A DNA stretch of 64,000 nt from Klebsiella huaxiensis. GTDB taxonomy: Bacteria; Pseudomonadota; Gammaproteobacteria; Enterobacterales; Enterobacteriaceae. The position numbers were made by a program, and so were the translations under genes. Positions 50,018-58,785 of this stretch are shown here, piece after piece. Location: assembly GCF_003261575.2 (NCBI RefSeq), contig NZ_CP036175.1, forward strand, positions 1,736,001-1,800,000, read 5' to 3'. The first letter of the stretch is position 1; each line of letters starts with the position of its first letter. The notes under the pieces were generated by a model, which worked only from the letters and a program-made list of their open reading frames with translations, did not search any database and was not told the origin of the DNA.

Positions 50018-50762
50018 ATGGAACCGATAGCAAGCCACTCACCGCATGATGCGGTTTTTAAACATATTTTGTCCCATCGGGCAACGGCGCGCGATTTTTT
50101 ACTTATTCATTTGCCGAAGCATCTCATTGGTCATTCCCCTGCTTTTTTATCACGGCAAGACCAGCCCCTGTCCGCACTCAAGGCGTTGGCTGGACGGTTT
50201 TTCACAGCCTGAGGTGGCTGAGAGGTTATATAGCCAGAATTTTCAACTGGTGGATATTACGACGATCCCGGATGAGCAGCTCATACAGCACCGACGAGTC
50301 GCCATGCTGGAGCTGCTACAAAAACATATCCGGCAGCGGGATATGATGGACATTTCTGAGCAACTGGTCAGCATATTGTCGTTGGGATACACTAACCGTC
50401 GGCAGTTTAAAACGTTGCTGAATTATATGCTTCAGGCGGGTAACGCCGCCGATCCCGTGGCCTTTTTACGCAAATTAGCGCTAAAGGTACCGCTTAAGCC
50501 GCATAAGGAGACGCTAATGAATATTGCTCAGTTTCTGGAAGAGCGTGGCCGCAAACAGGGAGTCCTTCAGGGAATGAAGGCGGGAATAGAAAAGGGTCGT
50601 CGTAAGGGCTGGCAGGAAGGTCGGCAAGAAGGCCGGGGTGAAGGGCTGCAGGAGGCGGCAGAACGTATTGCCCGGGCGATGCTGGAGGATGGGCAGGAGC
50701 CGTCTCAGGTCGCAAAGCTGACCGGTTTGTCACTGCGGCAGCTTGATAAACTCCGCTATTAA
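50018..50762 (+). pseudogene. Rpn/transposase_31-family nuclease gene, internal deletion and frame change
   Basis: Remnant of a recombination-promoting nuclease (Rpn, PD-(D/E)XK) gene. The N-terminus, HDAVFKHILSHRATARDFLL (residues 11-30), is in the frame starting at ATG 50018. After about 40 codons homology jumps, near 50115-50135, to LVIPLLFYHGKTSP in the next frame, which runs to 50762 and holds the C-terminal LVDITTIPDEQLIQHRR and helical segments. Intact Rpn proteins have about 100 more residues between these blocks, including the catalytic core. So an internal deletion of roughly 300 bases plus a frame change has removed the nuclease. A G/R/E-rich coiled stretch (GRRKGWQEGRQEGRGEGLQE) near the end may include codon repeats. 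No second copy was seen in the window. Confidence 0.8.
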
Positions 50763-50823
50763 TTCTCCTTCATACCAGATTCATGCCAGAGAAAACGGCA
50801 GCCTTAGCAGCTACCGCGAAGGT

Positions 50824-52272
50824 TTATTTAGCCTCTTTTAACGCTTTCAATGCCGCCGCTACGCCCGCGCCGTAGTCGGGATGGACTTCGCTGAAAAGTC
50901 CAATCTGTCGTTGCTGAATAAATTCGGGGATATCCCGCATATCACCGGCTATCCGCTGAAACATACGCTGATGCTCATCTTCGCTTAATAGCTCAAACAG
51001 CTTGCGCGGCTGGCTAAAGTAGTCGCCATCTTCCCGATGATCCCAGTGAGCGGCCGCGCCTTCAAGGCTTAACGGCGGCTCGCTAAAGTCCGGCTGCTCC
51101 TGAAAGACGCCAAAGCTGTTGGGCTCGTAGGTCGCGCCGTTGCCGCTATTGCCATCTACGCGCATTGCACCGTCGCGGTGATAGTTATGGAACGGACAGC
51201 GTGGCGCATTCACCGGGATCTGATGATGATTAACCCCTAAACGATAACGCTGAGTGTCGCCATAGGAGAACAGTCGTCCTTGCAGCATACGGTCCGGAGA
51301 GAAACTTACCCCGGGCACCACGTTCGCCGGGTTCATGGCGACCTGCTCAACTTCTGCGAAGTAGTTGTCCGGGTTACGGTTTAGCTCCAGTACCCCAACT
51401 TCAATTAGCGGATAATCGCTATGCGGCCATATTTTGGTCAGGTCAAATGGGTTATAAGGGACCTGACTGGCCTCCGCTTCCGGCATTATCTGCACGTAGA
51501 AGGTCCAGCGCGGAAAATCGCCTTTTTCAATTGACTCATAGAGATCGCGCTGAGAGCTTTCGCGGTCTTCAGCCACCAGGCGTTTGGCCTCATTATCCAT
51601 CAGATTGGCGATCCCCTGCTGGGATTTGAAGTGGAACTTCACCCAAAAACGCTCGTTGTCGGCATTGATAAAGCTGAACGCGTGGCTACCGAAGCCGTGC
51701 ATATGACGATAAGAACGCGGGATGCCACGGTCGCTGAAATCAATCGTTAACTGATGCAGCGTTTCCGGTAGCAGGGAGAAAAAGTCCCATTTCCAGGTAG
51801 GGTTACGAAGATTAGTGCGCGGATCGCGCTTCACGACGTGATTGAGATCCGGGAATTTTAGCGGGTCGCGAAGGTAGAAAATCGGCGTGTTGTTGCCCAC
51901 CAGATCCCAGTTACCCTCTTCGGTATAGAACTTAATGGAAAAGCCGCGAATATCGCGCTCGGCGTCAGCGGCGCCGCGCTCTCCGGCGACGGTCGAGAAG
52001 CGTAGAAACAGGTCGGTGGTTTTGCCAATTTCGGCGAACAGTTTTGCGCGCGTATAGCGAGTGATATCGTGGGTGACGGTTAGTTTACCGTAAGCGCCGG
52101 AACCTTTTGCGTGCATACGGCGTTCCGGGATAACTTCCCGGTCAAAGTGGGCCAGTTTTTCAAGAAACCAGACATCCTGCAGCAGCATGGGGCCGCGTGG
52201 GCCCGCGGTGGCGACATTATTGTTATCGACAACCGGCGCGCCGGATCCCGTCGTTAATCCTTTCTTGCTCAT
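50824..52272 (-). CDS. katA: Monofunctional heme catalase (KatA type)
   Basis: Small-subunit clade 3 heme catalase, dismutating hydrogen peroxide. The 482 residues include the distal histidine H54 in ERRMHAKGSGAYG, the active-site asparagine in LVGNNTPIFYLRDP, and the proximal heme-ligand tyrosine in RLFSYGDTQRYRLG. The NADPH-binding type region is HFKSQQGIANL. It differs from the E. coli HPII (KatE) and bifunctional KatG enzymes and resembles Klebsiella and Yersinia KatA. It is a single gene, divergent from yfaZ. The start at 52272 has CAGGAGATAAAG upstream, a good ribosome-binding site. No OxyR site could be read with confidence in the 270-base gap. Confidence 0.94.
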   Translation of the reverse strand: MSKKGLTTGSGAPVVDNNNVATAGPRGPMLLQDVWFLEKLAHFDREVIPERRMHAKGSGAYGKLTVTHDITRYTRAKLFAEIGKTTDLFLRFSTVAGERGAADAERDIRGFSIKFYTEEGNWDLVGNNTPIFYLRDPLKFPDLNHVVKRDPRTNLRNPTWKWDFFSLLPETLHQLTIDFSDRGIPRSYRHMHGFGSHAFSFINADNERFWVKFHFKSQQGIANLMDNEAKRLVAEDRESSQRDLYESIEKGDFPRWTFYVQIMPEAEASQVPYNPFDLTKIWPHSDYPLIEVGVLELNRNPDNYFAEVEQVAMNPANVVPGVSFSPDRMLQGRLFSYGDTQRYRLGVNHHQIPVNAPRCPFHNYHRDGAMRVDGNSGNGATYEPNSFGVFQEQPDFSEPPLSLEGAAAHWDHREDGDYFSQPRKLFELLSEDEHQRMFQRIAGDMRDIPEFIQQRQIGLFSEVHPDYGAGVAAALKALKEAK

Positions 52273-52542
52273 CTTTATCTCCTGACAAAGTTTTATGTAA
52301 CTTATTCATTTCCCTGAAGGGACGAAATAAGCTGAGCGCTATTTGTAGAATAAATAGTCAGTGCGGGCAATCTGGCTCTGGCTATCGATTTGATATCCGC
52401 GACTGTTGGCAAATATTCGGTAGCAACTGGTTACAATCACAATGGTAAAGGTCACTTTAGCGCATTGATTCCTTAGCATTCAGCAGTACAATTTCGCGGT
52501 TTTTCGGGACTTTTAAATTCTTGTTTTCTGGATAGAGTAAAA

Positions 52543-53085
52543 ATGAAAAAAAGCATATTTTTGGCCCTCGCTGGCATGATGTTCGTCTCGACGGCGGCAA
52601 ATGCGATCAGCGTCAGCGGGCAGGCCGGTGAGCACTACACCAATCTTGGTGTTGGTTTTGGTACGGAATCTACAGGTCTGGCAGTGACCGGCAACTGGCT
52701 GCACAACGATGATGATGGTGATGCGGCAGGCCTGGGACTGGGTCTGAACATCCCTCTGGGGCCATTCCTCGCAACCGTCGGCGGCAAGGGCGTTTACACC
52801 AACCCGAAGGCTGGTGATGAAGGCTACGCGGCGGCGGTTGGCGGTGGCCTGCAGTGGAAAATCGGCGACAGCTTCCGTCTGTTTGGCGAATATTATTACT
52901 CCCCGGATTCACTCTCCAGCGGTATCGACAGCTATCAGGAAGCCAATGCTGGTGCGCGCTTTACCATTATGCGTCCTCTGAGCATTGAAGCTGGTTATCG
53001 TTACCTCAACCTTGCAGGTAAAGAAGGTAACCGCGATAACACCGTTGCGGACGGTCCTTACGTCGGTGTCAACGCCAGCTTCTGA
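52543..53085 (+). CDS. yfaZ: YfaZ-family outer-membrane protein
   Basis: Predicted small outer-membrane beta-barrel of unknown function. The 180 residues have a signal peptide ending AANA/ISV, then alternating hydrophobic strands rich in glycine and tyrosine, with GLGLGLNIPLGPFLATVGGKG and FRLFGEYYYSPDSL among them, and a C-terminal aromatic residue (VGVNASF), a typical barrel-insertion signal. Length equals E. coli YfaZ. It lies upstream of yfaY as in E. coli, with about 97 bases between. Confidence 0.92.
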   Translation: MKKSIFLALAGMMFVSTAANAISVSGQAGEHYTNLGVGFGTESTGLAVTGNWLHNDDDGDAAGLGLGLNIPLGPFLATVGGKGVYTNPKAGDEGYAAAVGGGLQWKIGDSFRLFGEYYYSPDSLSSGIDSYQEANAGARFTIMRPLSIEAGYRYLNLAGKEGNRDNTVADGPYVGVNASF

Positions 53086-53182
53086 TTCCTCCCGGGCGTG
53101 GTATTCTGCCGCGCCTGATTTTCAGTCATTCTCTCAGCCGCTTTGCGCTATAGTATTCCGACTTATCAGGCTGGAGTTCACA

Positions 53183-54379
53183 ATGCTAAACGTGGAAATG
53201 CTGTCCACCGGCGACGAAGTGCTGCATGGGCAAATCGTCGATACTAATGCCGCGTGGCTGGCGGATTTCTTTTTTAATCAAGGATTACCCTTAAAGCGTC
53301 GCAATACCGTGGGCGACAATCTTGACGCTCTGGTGGCGATTTTACGCGAGCGTAGCGAGCACGCCGACGTGCTGATCGTTAACGGCGGTCTGGGGCCAAC
53401 CAGCGACGATCTCAGCGCGCTGGCTGCGGCAACGGCCAAAGGCGAAGGGTTGATTTTGCACGAAGAGTGGCTGGATATGATGACGCGCTTTTTTGCCGAG
53501 CGCGGAAGGCCAATGGCCGCCAGCAACCGTAAACAGGCGGAAATTCCGCAAAGCGCCGAGATGATCAATAACCCGGTCGGGACCGCTTGCGGTTTCGCCG
53601 TGCAGCTCAATCGCTGCCTGATGTTTTTCACTCCTGGCGTGCCTTCGGAATTCAAAGTGATGATTGAGCAGGAAATCTTACCGCGCTTGCGCGAACGTTT
53701 CCCGCTGCCGGCTCCACCGCTGTGTCTGCGTTTGACCACCTTTGGTCGCTCGGAGAGCGAGCTGGCGCAGAGCCTTGACCACCTTCAACTGCCGCCGGGC
53801 GTGGTGATGGGCTATCGCTCCTCAATGCCGATTATTGAACTCAAGCTAACCGGGCCTTCTGAGCAGCGCGAAGCGATGCTGGCGCTGTGGCCGGAAGTAC
53901 AGAAAGTGGCCGGGGAAAGCGTGATCTTTGAAGGCACTGAAGGTCTACCGGCGCAGATTGCCCGTCGCCTGCAAGAGCGCCAGCTGAGCCTGACGCTAAG
54001 CGAACAGTTTACCGGCGGCCTGCTGGCGCTACAGCTTTCACGCGTTAACGCACCGCTGCTGGCGAGCGAAGTGATTCCGGCACAGGAAGAGACGTTAGCG
54101 CAGGCGGCGCGCTGGGCGGCTGAGCGTCGCGAAAAACACTTTGCCGGTCTGGCGCTGGCGGTCAGCGGTCAGGAGAGCGATCACCTGAACTTTGCGCTCT
54201 CAACGCCGGAAGGCACTCACGCGCTGCGGGTGAAATTTAGTACCAATCGTCACAGCGTGCAGGTGCGTCAGGAAGTCTGCGCGATGATGGCCCTGAATAT
54301 GCTGCGTCGTTGGCTGAACGGTGAGCCGATAGCCGGTGAACATGGCTGGATTAACGTCGTCGAGTCCCTTTCAGTTTAA
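53183..54379 (+). CDS. yfaY: CinA-like protein YfaY, deamidase site degenerate
   Basis: Competence/damage-inducible CinA family. The predicted 398 residues have an N-terminal MoaB/MogA-like domain (MLSTGDEVLHGQIVDTNA, VNGGLGPTSDD, FTPGVPSEFKVM) and a C-terminal PncC-like nicotinamide mononucleotide deamidase domain. In active deamidases the nucleophile serine lies in the motif ESCTGG; here the site reads SEQFTGG, with glutamine in place of that serine, so the deamidase is probably inactive. E. coli YfaY has the same change. ATG 53183 has GGAG seven bases upstream; a longer frame starts at 52985 inside yfaZ and is rejected. Its role is unknown. Confidence 0.9.
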   Translation: MLNVEMLSTGDEVLHGQIVDTNAAWLADFFFNQGLPLKRRNTVGDNLDALVAILRERSEHADVLIVNGGLGPTSDDLSALAAATAKGEGLILHEEWLDMMTRFFAERGRPMAASNRKQAEIPQSAEMINNPVGTACGFAVQLNRCLMFFTPGVPSEFKVMIEQEILPRLRERFPLPAPPLCLRLTTFGRSESELAQSLDHLQLPPGVVMGYRSSMPIIELKLTGPSEQREAMLALWPEVQKVAGESVIFEGTEGLPAQIARRLQERQLSLTLSEQFTGGLLALQLSRVNAPLLASEVIPAQEETLAQAARWAAERREKHFAGLALAVSGQESDHLNFALSTPEGTHALRVKFSTNRHSVQVRQEVCAMMALNMLRRWLNGEPIAGEHGWINVVESLSV

Positions 54380-54389
54380 GTCGTCCCTG

Positions 54390-54418
54390 GCGTCGGGATC
54401 TTCTCCCGGCGCTGTATT
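54390..54418 (+). terminator. Probable terminator after yfaY
   Basis: GCGTCGGGA and TCCCGGCGC form a 9-base stem with one wobble pair and a 5-base loop, followed only by GTATTT. The T tract is poor, so the call is tentative. Confidence 0.45.
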
Positions 54419-54554
54419 TAGTCCAATCTGCTGTACTTCGTTTTAAATATTCTGTGCGTCATCTCCCATTTTTATACCTCTGAATGTCCACTCTTCTGGA
54501 ATCGCCCCGGCATTTGAAGTTGCTCACAATTTACTTCCCCGACAACCGTAACAC

Positions 54555-54596
54555 TGATTCCAGTATTCAGGATTGGAGTCCAGTATGTTGGAATCA
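54555..54596. promoter_or_regulatory. Candidate RhmR operator dyad at its own start
   Basis: TGATTCCA (54555-54562) and TGGAATCA (54589-54596) are perfect inverted repeats spanning the rhmR ribosome-binding site and start codon. The sequence CCAGTAT also occurs twice between them. IclR-family repressors bind such dyads and often control themselves; the assignment is inference. Confidence 0.35.
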
Positions 54597-55367
54597 AGCA
54601 AAGTCCCGGCGCTGACCCGCGCCATTGATATTCTCAATTTGATCGCCCGCATCGGCCCCTGTAGCGCGGCGACCATTATTGACGAACTGGGTATTCCGAA
54701 AAGCACTGCCTATCTGCTGTTAGGTGAGCTGAGAAAACAGCGCTTTCTTAGCATGGATAATCAGGACAATTACTGCCTGTGGACCAAGCTGGTTGAGCTG
54801 GCCGGACATGCGCTGAGCAAAATGGACCTGCGCGAACTGGCGCGTTCGCGCCTGACGCAACTGATGGATCAGTGCGGTCTGCTCTGTCACTTAGGCATCA
54901 TCGATAACGGTAACGCTTACTACATTTTGAAGGTCGAATCCCCGGCCACCATCAGCGTACGTTCGCACGAAGGTAAGAGCCTGTCGCTTTATCGTTCCGG
55001 CATTGGTAAATGCCTGCTGGCCTGGCAGCCCGAACGAGTTCAGGAGTCAATTATCAGCGAACTACGGTGGGAACGAGCCACGCCAACCACTATCACTGAT
55101 GCTCAGCAGCTTCGCGATGAACTGGGGCGTATTCGCGCTCGGGGCTGGAGCTTTGATAACGGCGAAGACTATCCCGACGTGCGCTGCGTCGCTGCGCCGG
55201 TATTTAACGCCAATAACGAGCTGACCGCAGCTATCTCGGTGGTGGGGACGCGCCTGCAAATCAATGAAGACAATCGTGATTACCTCGCTGGTAAGGCGAT
55301 TGCCTGCGCCAAAGATATTTCCCGTCTGTTGGGGTGGAAGAGCCCCTTCGAACAACAAGCTTCATAA
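54585..55367 (+). CDS. rhmR: IclR-family regulator of L-rhamnonate utilisation
   Basis: Transcription factor expected to control the rhm genes downstream. The 260 residues from ATG 54585 equal E. coli RhmR/YfaX; a non-ATG start at 54573 would add four residues, but GGAG sits six bases before the ATG. The winged helix-turn-helix lies in the first 70 residues (CSAATIIDELGIPKSTAYLL), and the C-terminal IclR effector domain follows, with GKSLSLYRSGIGKCLLAW and the VAAPVFNANNELTAAISVVG signature. It is 13 bases upstream of rhmD on the same strand, so likely co-transcribed. Confidence 0.95.
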   Translation: MLESSKVPALTRAIDILNLIARIGPCSAATIIDELGIPKSTAYLLLGELRKQRFLSMDNQDNYCLWTKLVELAGHALSKMDLRELARSRLTQLMDQCGLLCHLGIIDNGNAYYILKVESPATISVRSHEGKSLSLYRSGIGKCLLAWQPERVQESIISELRWERATPTTITDAQQLRDELGRIRARGWSFDNGEDYPDVRCVAAPVFNANNELTAAISVVGTRLQINEDNRDYLAGKAIACAKDISRLLGWKSPFEQQAS

Positions 55368-55380
55368 CAAGGAGAACATC

Positions 55381-56586
55381 ATGACCTTACCGAAAATTAA
55401 ACACGTCCGCGCCTGGTTTATCGGCGGCGCTACCGCAGAGAAAGGCGCTGGCGGCGGCGATTATCACGACCAGGGAGCGAACCACTGGATTGATGACCAC
55501 ATCGCGACCCCAATGAGCAAATACAAACAGTATGAGCAGTCCCGCCAGTCTTTTGGCATCAACGTGTTGGGTACGCTGATTGTCGAGGTTGAAGCGGAGA
55601 ATGGGCAGACCGGGTTTGCGGTGTCAACGGCGGGCGAAATGGGCTGCTTTATCGTTGAAAAGCACCTGAACCGTTTTATCGAAGGCAAATGCGTCAGCGA
55701 TATCAAATTGATCCACGATCAGATGCTCAACGCGACCATGTACTACTCCGGCTCCGGCGGCCTGGTGATGAACACCATCTCCTGTATCGACCTCGCGCTG
55801 TGGGATCTGTTCGGTAAAGTGGTTGGCCTGCCGGTGTACAAACTGTTGGGCGGCGCGGTGCGCGATGAAATTCAGTTTTATGCCACCGGTGCCCGTCCGG
55901 ACCTGGCGCAGAAGATGGGCTTTATCGGCGGCAAAATGCCAACTCACTGGGGTCCGCACGATGGTGACGCGGGGATCCGCAAAGACGCCGCGATGGTCGC
56001 TGACATGCGCGAAAAATGCGGTCCGGATTTCTGGCTGATGCTGGATTGCTGGATGAGCCAGGACGTTAATTACGCCACTAAGTTGGCCCATGCCTGCGCG
56101 CCTCATAACCTTAAGTGGATTGAAGAGTGTCTGCCGCCGCAGCAGTACGAAGGCTATCGCGAACTCAAACGCAATGCGCCCGCCGGGATGATGGTCACCA
56201 GCGGTGAGCACCACGGGACGCTGCAATCGTTCCGCACGCTGTCGGAAACCGGCATCGATATTATGCAGCCTGATGTGGGCTGGTGCGGCGGCCTGACTAC
56301 GCTGGTGGAGATAGCCGCAATCGCTAAAGCGCGCGGTCAACTGGTGGTCCCACACGGGTCATCGGTCTATTCGCACCATGCGGTCATCACCTTTACCAAC
56401 ACGCCGTTCAGCGAATTCCTGATGACCAGCCCGGATTGCTCAACGATGCGCCCGCAGTTTGACCCGATTCTGCTGGGTGAACCGGTACCGGAAAATGGAC
56501 GCATTCATAAATCCGTGCTGGATAAACCGGGTTTTGGCGTCGAACTGAACCGCGACTGCAATCTGCAACGTCCTTATAGCCACTGA
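55381..56586 (+). CDS. rhmD: L-rhamnonate dehydratase
   Basis: Enolase-superfamily enzyme converting L-rhamnonate to 2-keto-3-deoxy-L-rhamnonate. The predicted 401 residues are close to E. coli RhmD. The metal ligands and acid/base residues are in LMLDCWMSQDV, WIEECLPPQQYEGY and VTSGEHHGTL, and the catalytic His-Asp pair in MQPDVGWCGGL and VVPHGSSVYSHH. The flexible N-terminal 20s-loop includes GGATAEKGAGGGDYHDQ. The start has AAGGAG seven bases upstream. It is followed by rhmT after 52 bases. Confidence 0.96.
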   Translation: MTLPKIKHVRAWFIGGATAEKGAGGGDYHDQGANHWIDDHIATPMSKYKQYEQSRQSFGINVLGTLIVEVEAENGQTGFAVSTAGEMGCFIVEKHLNRFIEGKCVSDIKLIHDQMLNATMYYSGSGGLVMNTISCIDLALWDLFGKVVGLPVYKLLGGAVRDEIQFYATGARPDLAQKMGFIGGKMPTHWGPHDGDAGIRKDAAMVADMREKCGPDFWLMLDCWMSQDVNYATKLAHACAPHNLKWIEECLPPQQYEGYRELKRNAPAGMMVTSGEHHGTLQSFRTLSETGIDIMQPDVGWCGGLTTLVEIAAIAKARGQLVVPHGSSVYSHHAVITFTNTPFSEFLMTSPDCSTMRPQFDPILLGEPVPENGRIHKSVLDKPGFGVELNRDCNLQRPYSH

Positions 56587-56638
56587 TCCCGCCGTGCCGC
56601 ACAGCGCTGATGTGCGGCCCATTTTTGAGGATATTACG

Positions 56639-57928
56639 ATGAGCAACACCTTGCTTGAGAGCGTGGTGAAGAAAAGCCGCGCCCGTTTGATTCCCTTTAT
56701 GCTGGCGCTTTACGTGCTCGCATTTCTTGACCGTTCGAATATTGGCTTTGCCAAAGAGACCTACCAGTTGGATACCGGGCTAAGCAACGAAGCCTATGCG
56801 CTGGGTGCGGGGATTTTCTTTGTGGTGTACGCCTTTCTGGGGGTACCCGCTAATCTGTTGATGCGTAAATTCGGTGCGAAAAAGTGGATCGGCTGCACCA
56901 CGCTGCTGTGGGGCGTTCTGTCTGCGGCGATGGCCTGGGCGGATACGGAAACGAAATTTCTGCTGGTGCGCACTTTACTCGGTGCTGCCGAGGCGGGCTT
57001 CTTCCCTGGCATGATCTATCTGACTTCGCAATGGTTCCCTCAGCAAAACCGCGCCAGCATTATGGGGCTGTTTTATATGGGCGCACCGTTGGCGTTAACG
57101 CTGGGCTCACCGCTCTCCGGCGCGCTGCTGGAAATGCACGGTTTTATGGGGCACCCAGGCTGGTTCTGGATGTTTGTTATCGAAGGGCTGCTGGCGGTTG
57201 GCGCCGGGTTCTTTACCTTCTTTTGGCTTGATGATACGCCGCAAAGCGCACGTTTTCTGACTGCCGCTGAAAAGCAGGCGTTGATTAGCCAGCTTGCCAG
57301 CGAAGAGGAGAAAAAGGTCACGTCGCGGCTGTCCGATGCGCTGCGCAATGGGCGCGTCTGGCAGCTCGCCATTATCTACCTGACGATTCAGGTGGCGGTG
57401 TATGGTCTGATTTTCTTTCTGCCGACTCAGGTTGCCGCTCTGCTGGGCACCAAAGTGGGATTCTTTGCCTCGGTGGTGACGGCGATTCCGTGGGTTGCCG
57501 CATTGTTTGGCACCTGGTTTATCCCGCGTTACTCCGACCGTACCGGCGAGCGACGCAATATTGCGGCGTTCACCCTGTTGGCGGCGGCGATCGGTATTGC
57601 AGTCTCCGGGTTGGTGTCACCGGTACTGGCGATTATCGCGCTGTGCGTGGCGGCGGTCGGCGTGATTGCCGTGCAGCCGGTTTTCTGGACCATGCCGACG
57701 CAGTTGTTGTCCGGCACCGCGTTGGCCGCAGGCATCGGCTTCGTGAACCTGTTCGGTGCGATTGGTGGTTTCCTGGCACCGATTATTCGCGTCCAGGCCG
57801 AAACGATTTTTGCCAGCAATTCTGCCGGATTATTGACGCTCGCCTGCGTGGCGATTGTTGGGGTTGTTATTATCTTTTCACTGCGCGTTAATCGCACGGT
57901 GCCGCAGGCTGGCAGCGTACAGCATTAA
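56639..57928 (+). CDS. rhmT: L-rhamnonate transporter, MFS (ACS family)
   Basis: Major facilitator of the anion:cation symporter family, 429 residues with 12 predicted membrane segments. Family marks are LDRSNIGFAKE after helix 1, MRKFGAKKWIG between helices 2 and 3, and the conserved loop RTLLGAAEAGFFPGMIYLTS of helix 4-5. ATG 56639 has TGAGGATA upstream; a longer frame at 56594 lacks a ribosome-binding site. The substrate, L-rhamnonate, is inferred from operon neighbours and the E. coli homologue YfaV. Confidence 0.94.
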   Translation: MSNTLLESVVKKSRARLIPFMLALYVLAFLDRSNIGFAKETYQLDTGLSNEAYALGAGIFFVVYAFLGVPANLLMRKFGAKKWIGCTTLLWGVLSAAMAWADTETKFLLVRTLLGAAEAGFFPGMIYLTSQWFPQQNRASIMGLFYMGAPLALTLGSPLSGALLEMHGFMGHPGWFWMFVIEGLLAVGAGFFTFFWLDDTPQSARFLTAAEKQALISQLASEEEKKVTSRLSDALRNGRVWQLAIIYLTIQVAVYGLIFFLPTQVAALLGTKVGFFASVVTAIPWVAALFGTWFIPRYSDRTGERRNIAAFTLLAAAIGIAVSGLVSPVLAIIALCVAAVGVIAVQPVFWTMPTQLLSGTALAAGIGFVNLFGAIGGFLAPIIRVQAETIFASNSAGLLTLACVAIVGVVIIFSLRVNRTVPQAGSVQH

Positions 57929-57942
57929 TTTAAGGGAGAACT

Positions 57943-58746
57943 ATGAACGCAATTTTATCGAACCCATTTAAAGCGGGATTATTGAAGGGAGAAACGCAAA
58001 TTGGCCTGTGGCTGAGCTCGACCTCCTCCTACATGGCTGAGATCGCCGCCACCTCGGGTTACGACTGGCTGCTGATTGATGGTGAACATGCGCCAAATAC
58101 CATTCAGGATCTCTACCACCAGCTACAGGCGATCGCCCCCTACGCCAGCCAGCCGGTGATTCGCCCCGTAGAGGGCAATCGTAGCCTGATTAAACAGGTG
58201 CTGGATATTGGTGCCAGAACGCTATTGATCCCGATGGTCGATACCGCCGAACAGGCGCGGGAGATTGTTTCGGCAACCCGCTATCCGCCGGTGGGTACGC
58301 GCGGAGTCGGGGCCGGAGTCGCTCGTGCCGCGCGCTGGGGACGGGTGGAAAACTATATGGCGCAGGCTAACGATGAGCTGTGTTTGCTGATCCAGGTAGA
58401 GAGCAAAACGGCGCTTGATAACCTGGATGCAATTCTCGAAGTGGAAGGCATTGACGGCGTATTTATCGGCCCGGCGGATTTATCGGCCTCGCTGGGGTAT
58501 CCAGATAACGCCGGTCACCCGGAGGTGCAGCGGATCATTGAGCAGAGCATCCGGCGTATTCGCGAGGCGGGAAAAGCCGCTGGATTCCTGGCCGTCGACC
58601 CGGAGATGGCGCACAAAGCGCTGGCCTGGGGGGCAAATTTTGTTGCCGTGGGCGTCGATACCAACCTTTATACCAGCGCACTGGATAAGCGCCTGGCGAT
58701 GTTCAAACCAGTAGCCGAACAGGCGGAGGGAAAGGGGAGCTACTAG
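57943..58746 (+). CDS. rhmA: 2-keto-3-deoxy-L-rhamnonate aldolase
   Basis: Class II, metal-dependent HpcH/HpaI aldolase that splits 2-keto-3-deoxy-L-rhamnonate to pyruvate and lactaldehyde. The 267 residues equal the E. coli length. The catalytic histidine is in LLIDGEHAPNTIQD, an arginine in VIRPVEGN, and the metal-binding glutamate and aspartate in IQVESKTALDN and FIGPADLSASLG. AAGGGAGAAC is its ribosome-binding site, 15 bases after rhmT. It is the last gene of the rhm operon and converges on glpC. Confidence 0.96.
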   Translation: MNAILSNPFKAGLLKGETQIGLWLSSTSSYMAEIAATSGYDWLLIDGEHAPNTIQDLYHQLQAIAPYASQPVIRPVEGNRSLIKQVLDIGARTLLIPMVDTAEQAREIVSATRYPPVGTRGVGAGVARAARWGRVENYMAQANDELCLLIQVESKTALDNLDAILEVEGIDGVFIGPADLSASLGYPDNAGHPEVQRIIEQSIRRIREAGKAAGFLAVDPEMAHKALAWGANFVAVGVDTNLYTSALDKRLAMFKPVAEQAEGKGSY

Positions 58747-58756
58747 TCTCCCCATC

Positions 58757-58785
58757 GCAGGCGCTGACCTCAGGCCAGCGCCTGC
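58757..58785. terminator. Hairpin between convergent rhmA and glpC
   Basis: GCAGGCGCTG and CAGCGCCTGC form a perfect 10-base stem that overlaps the last codons of glpC. No T tract on either side, so termination is uncertain. Confidence 0.4.
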
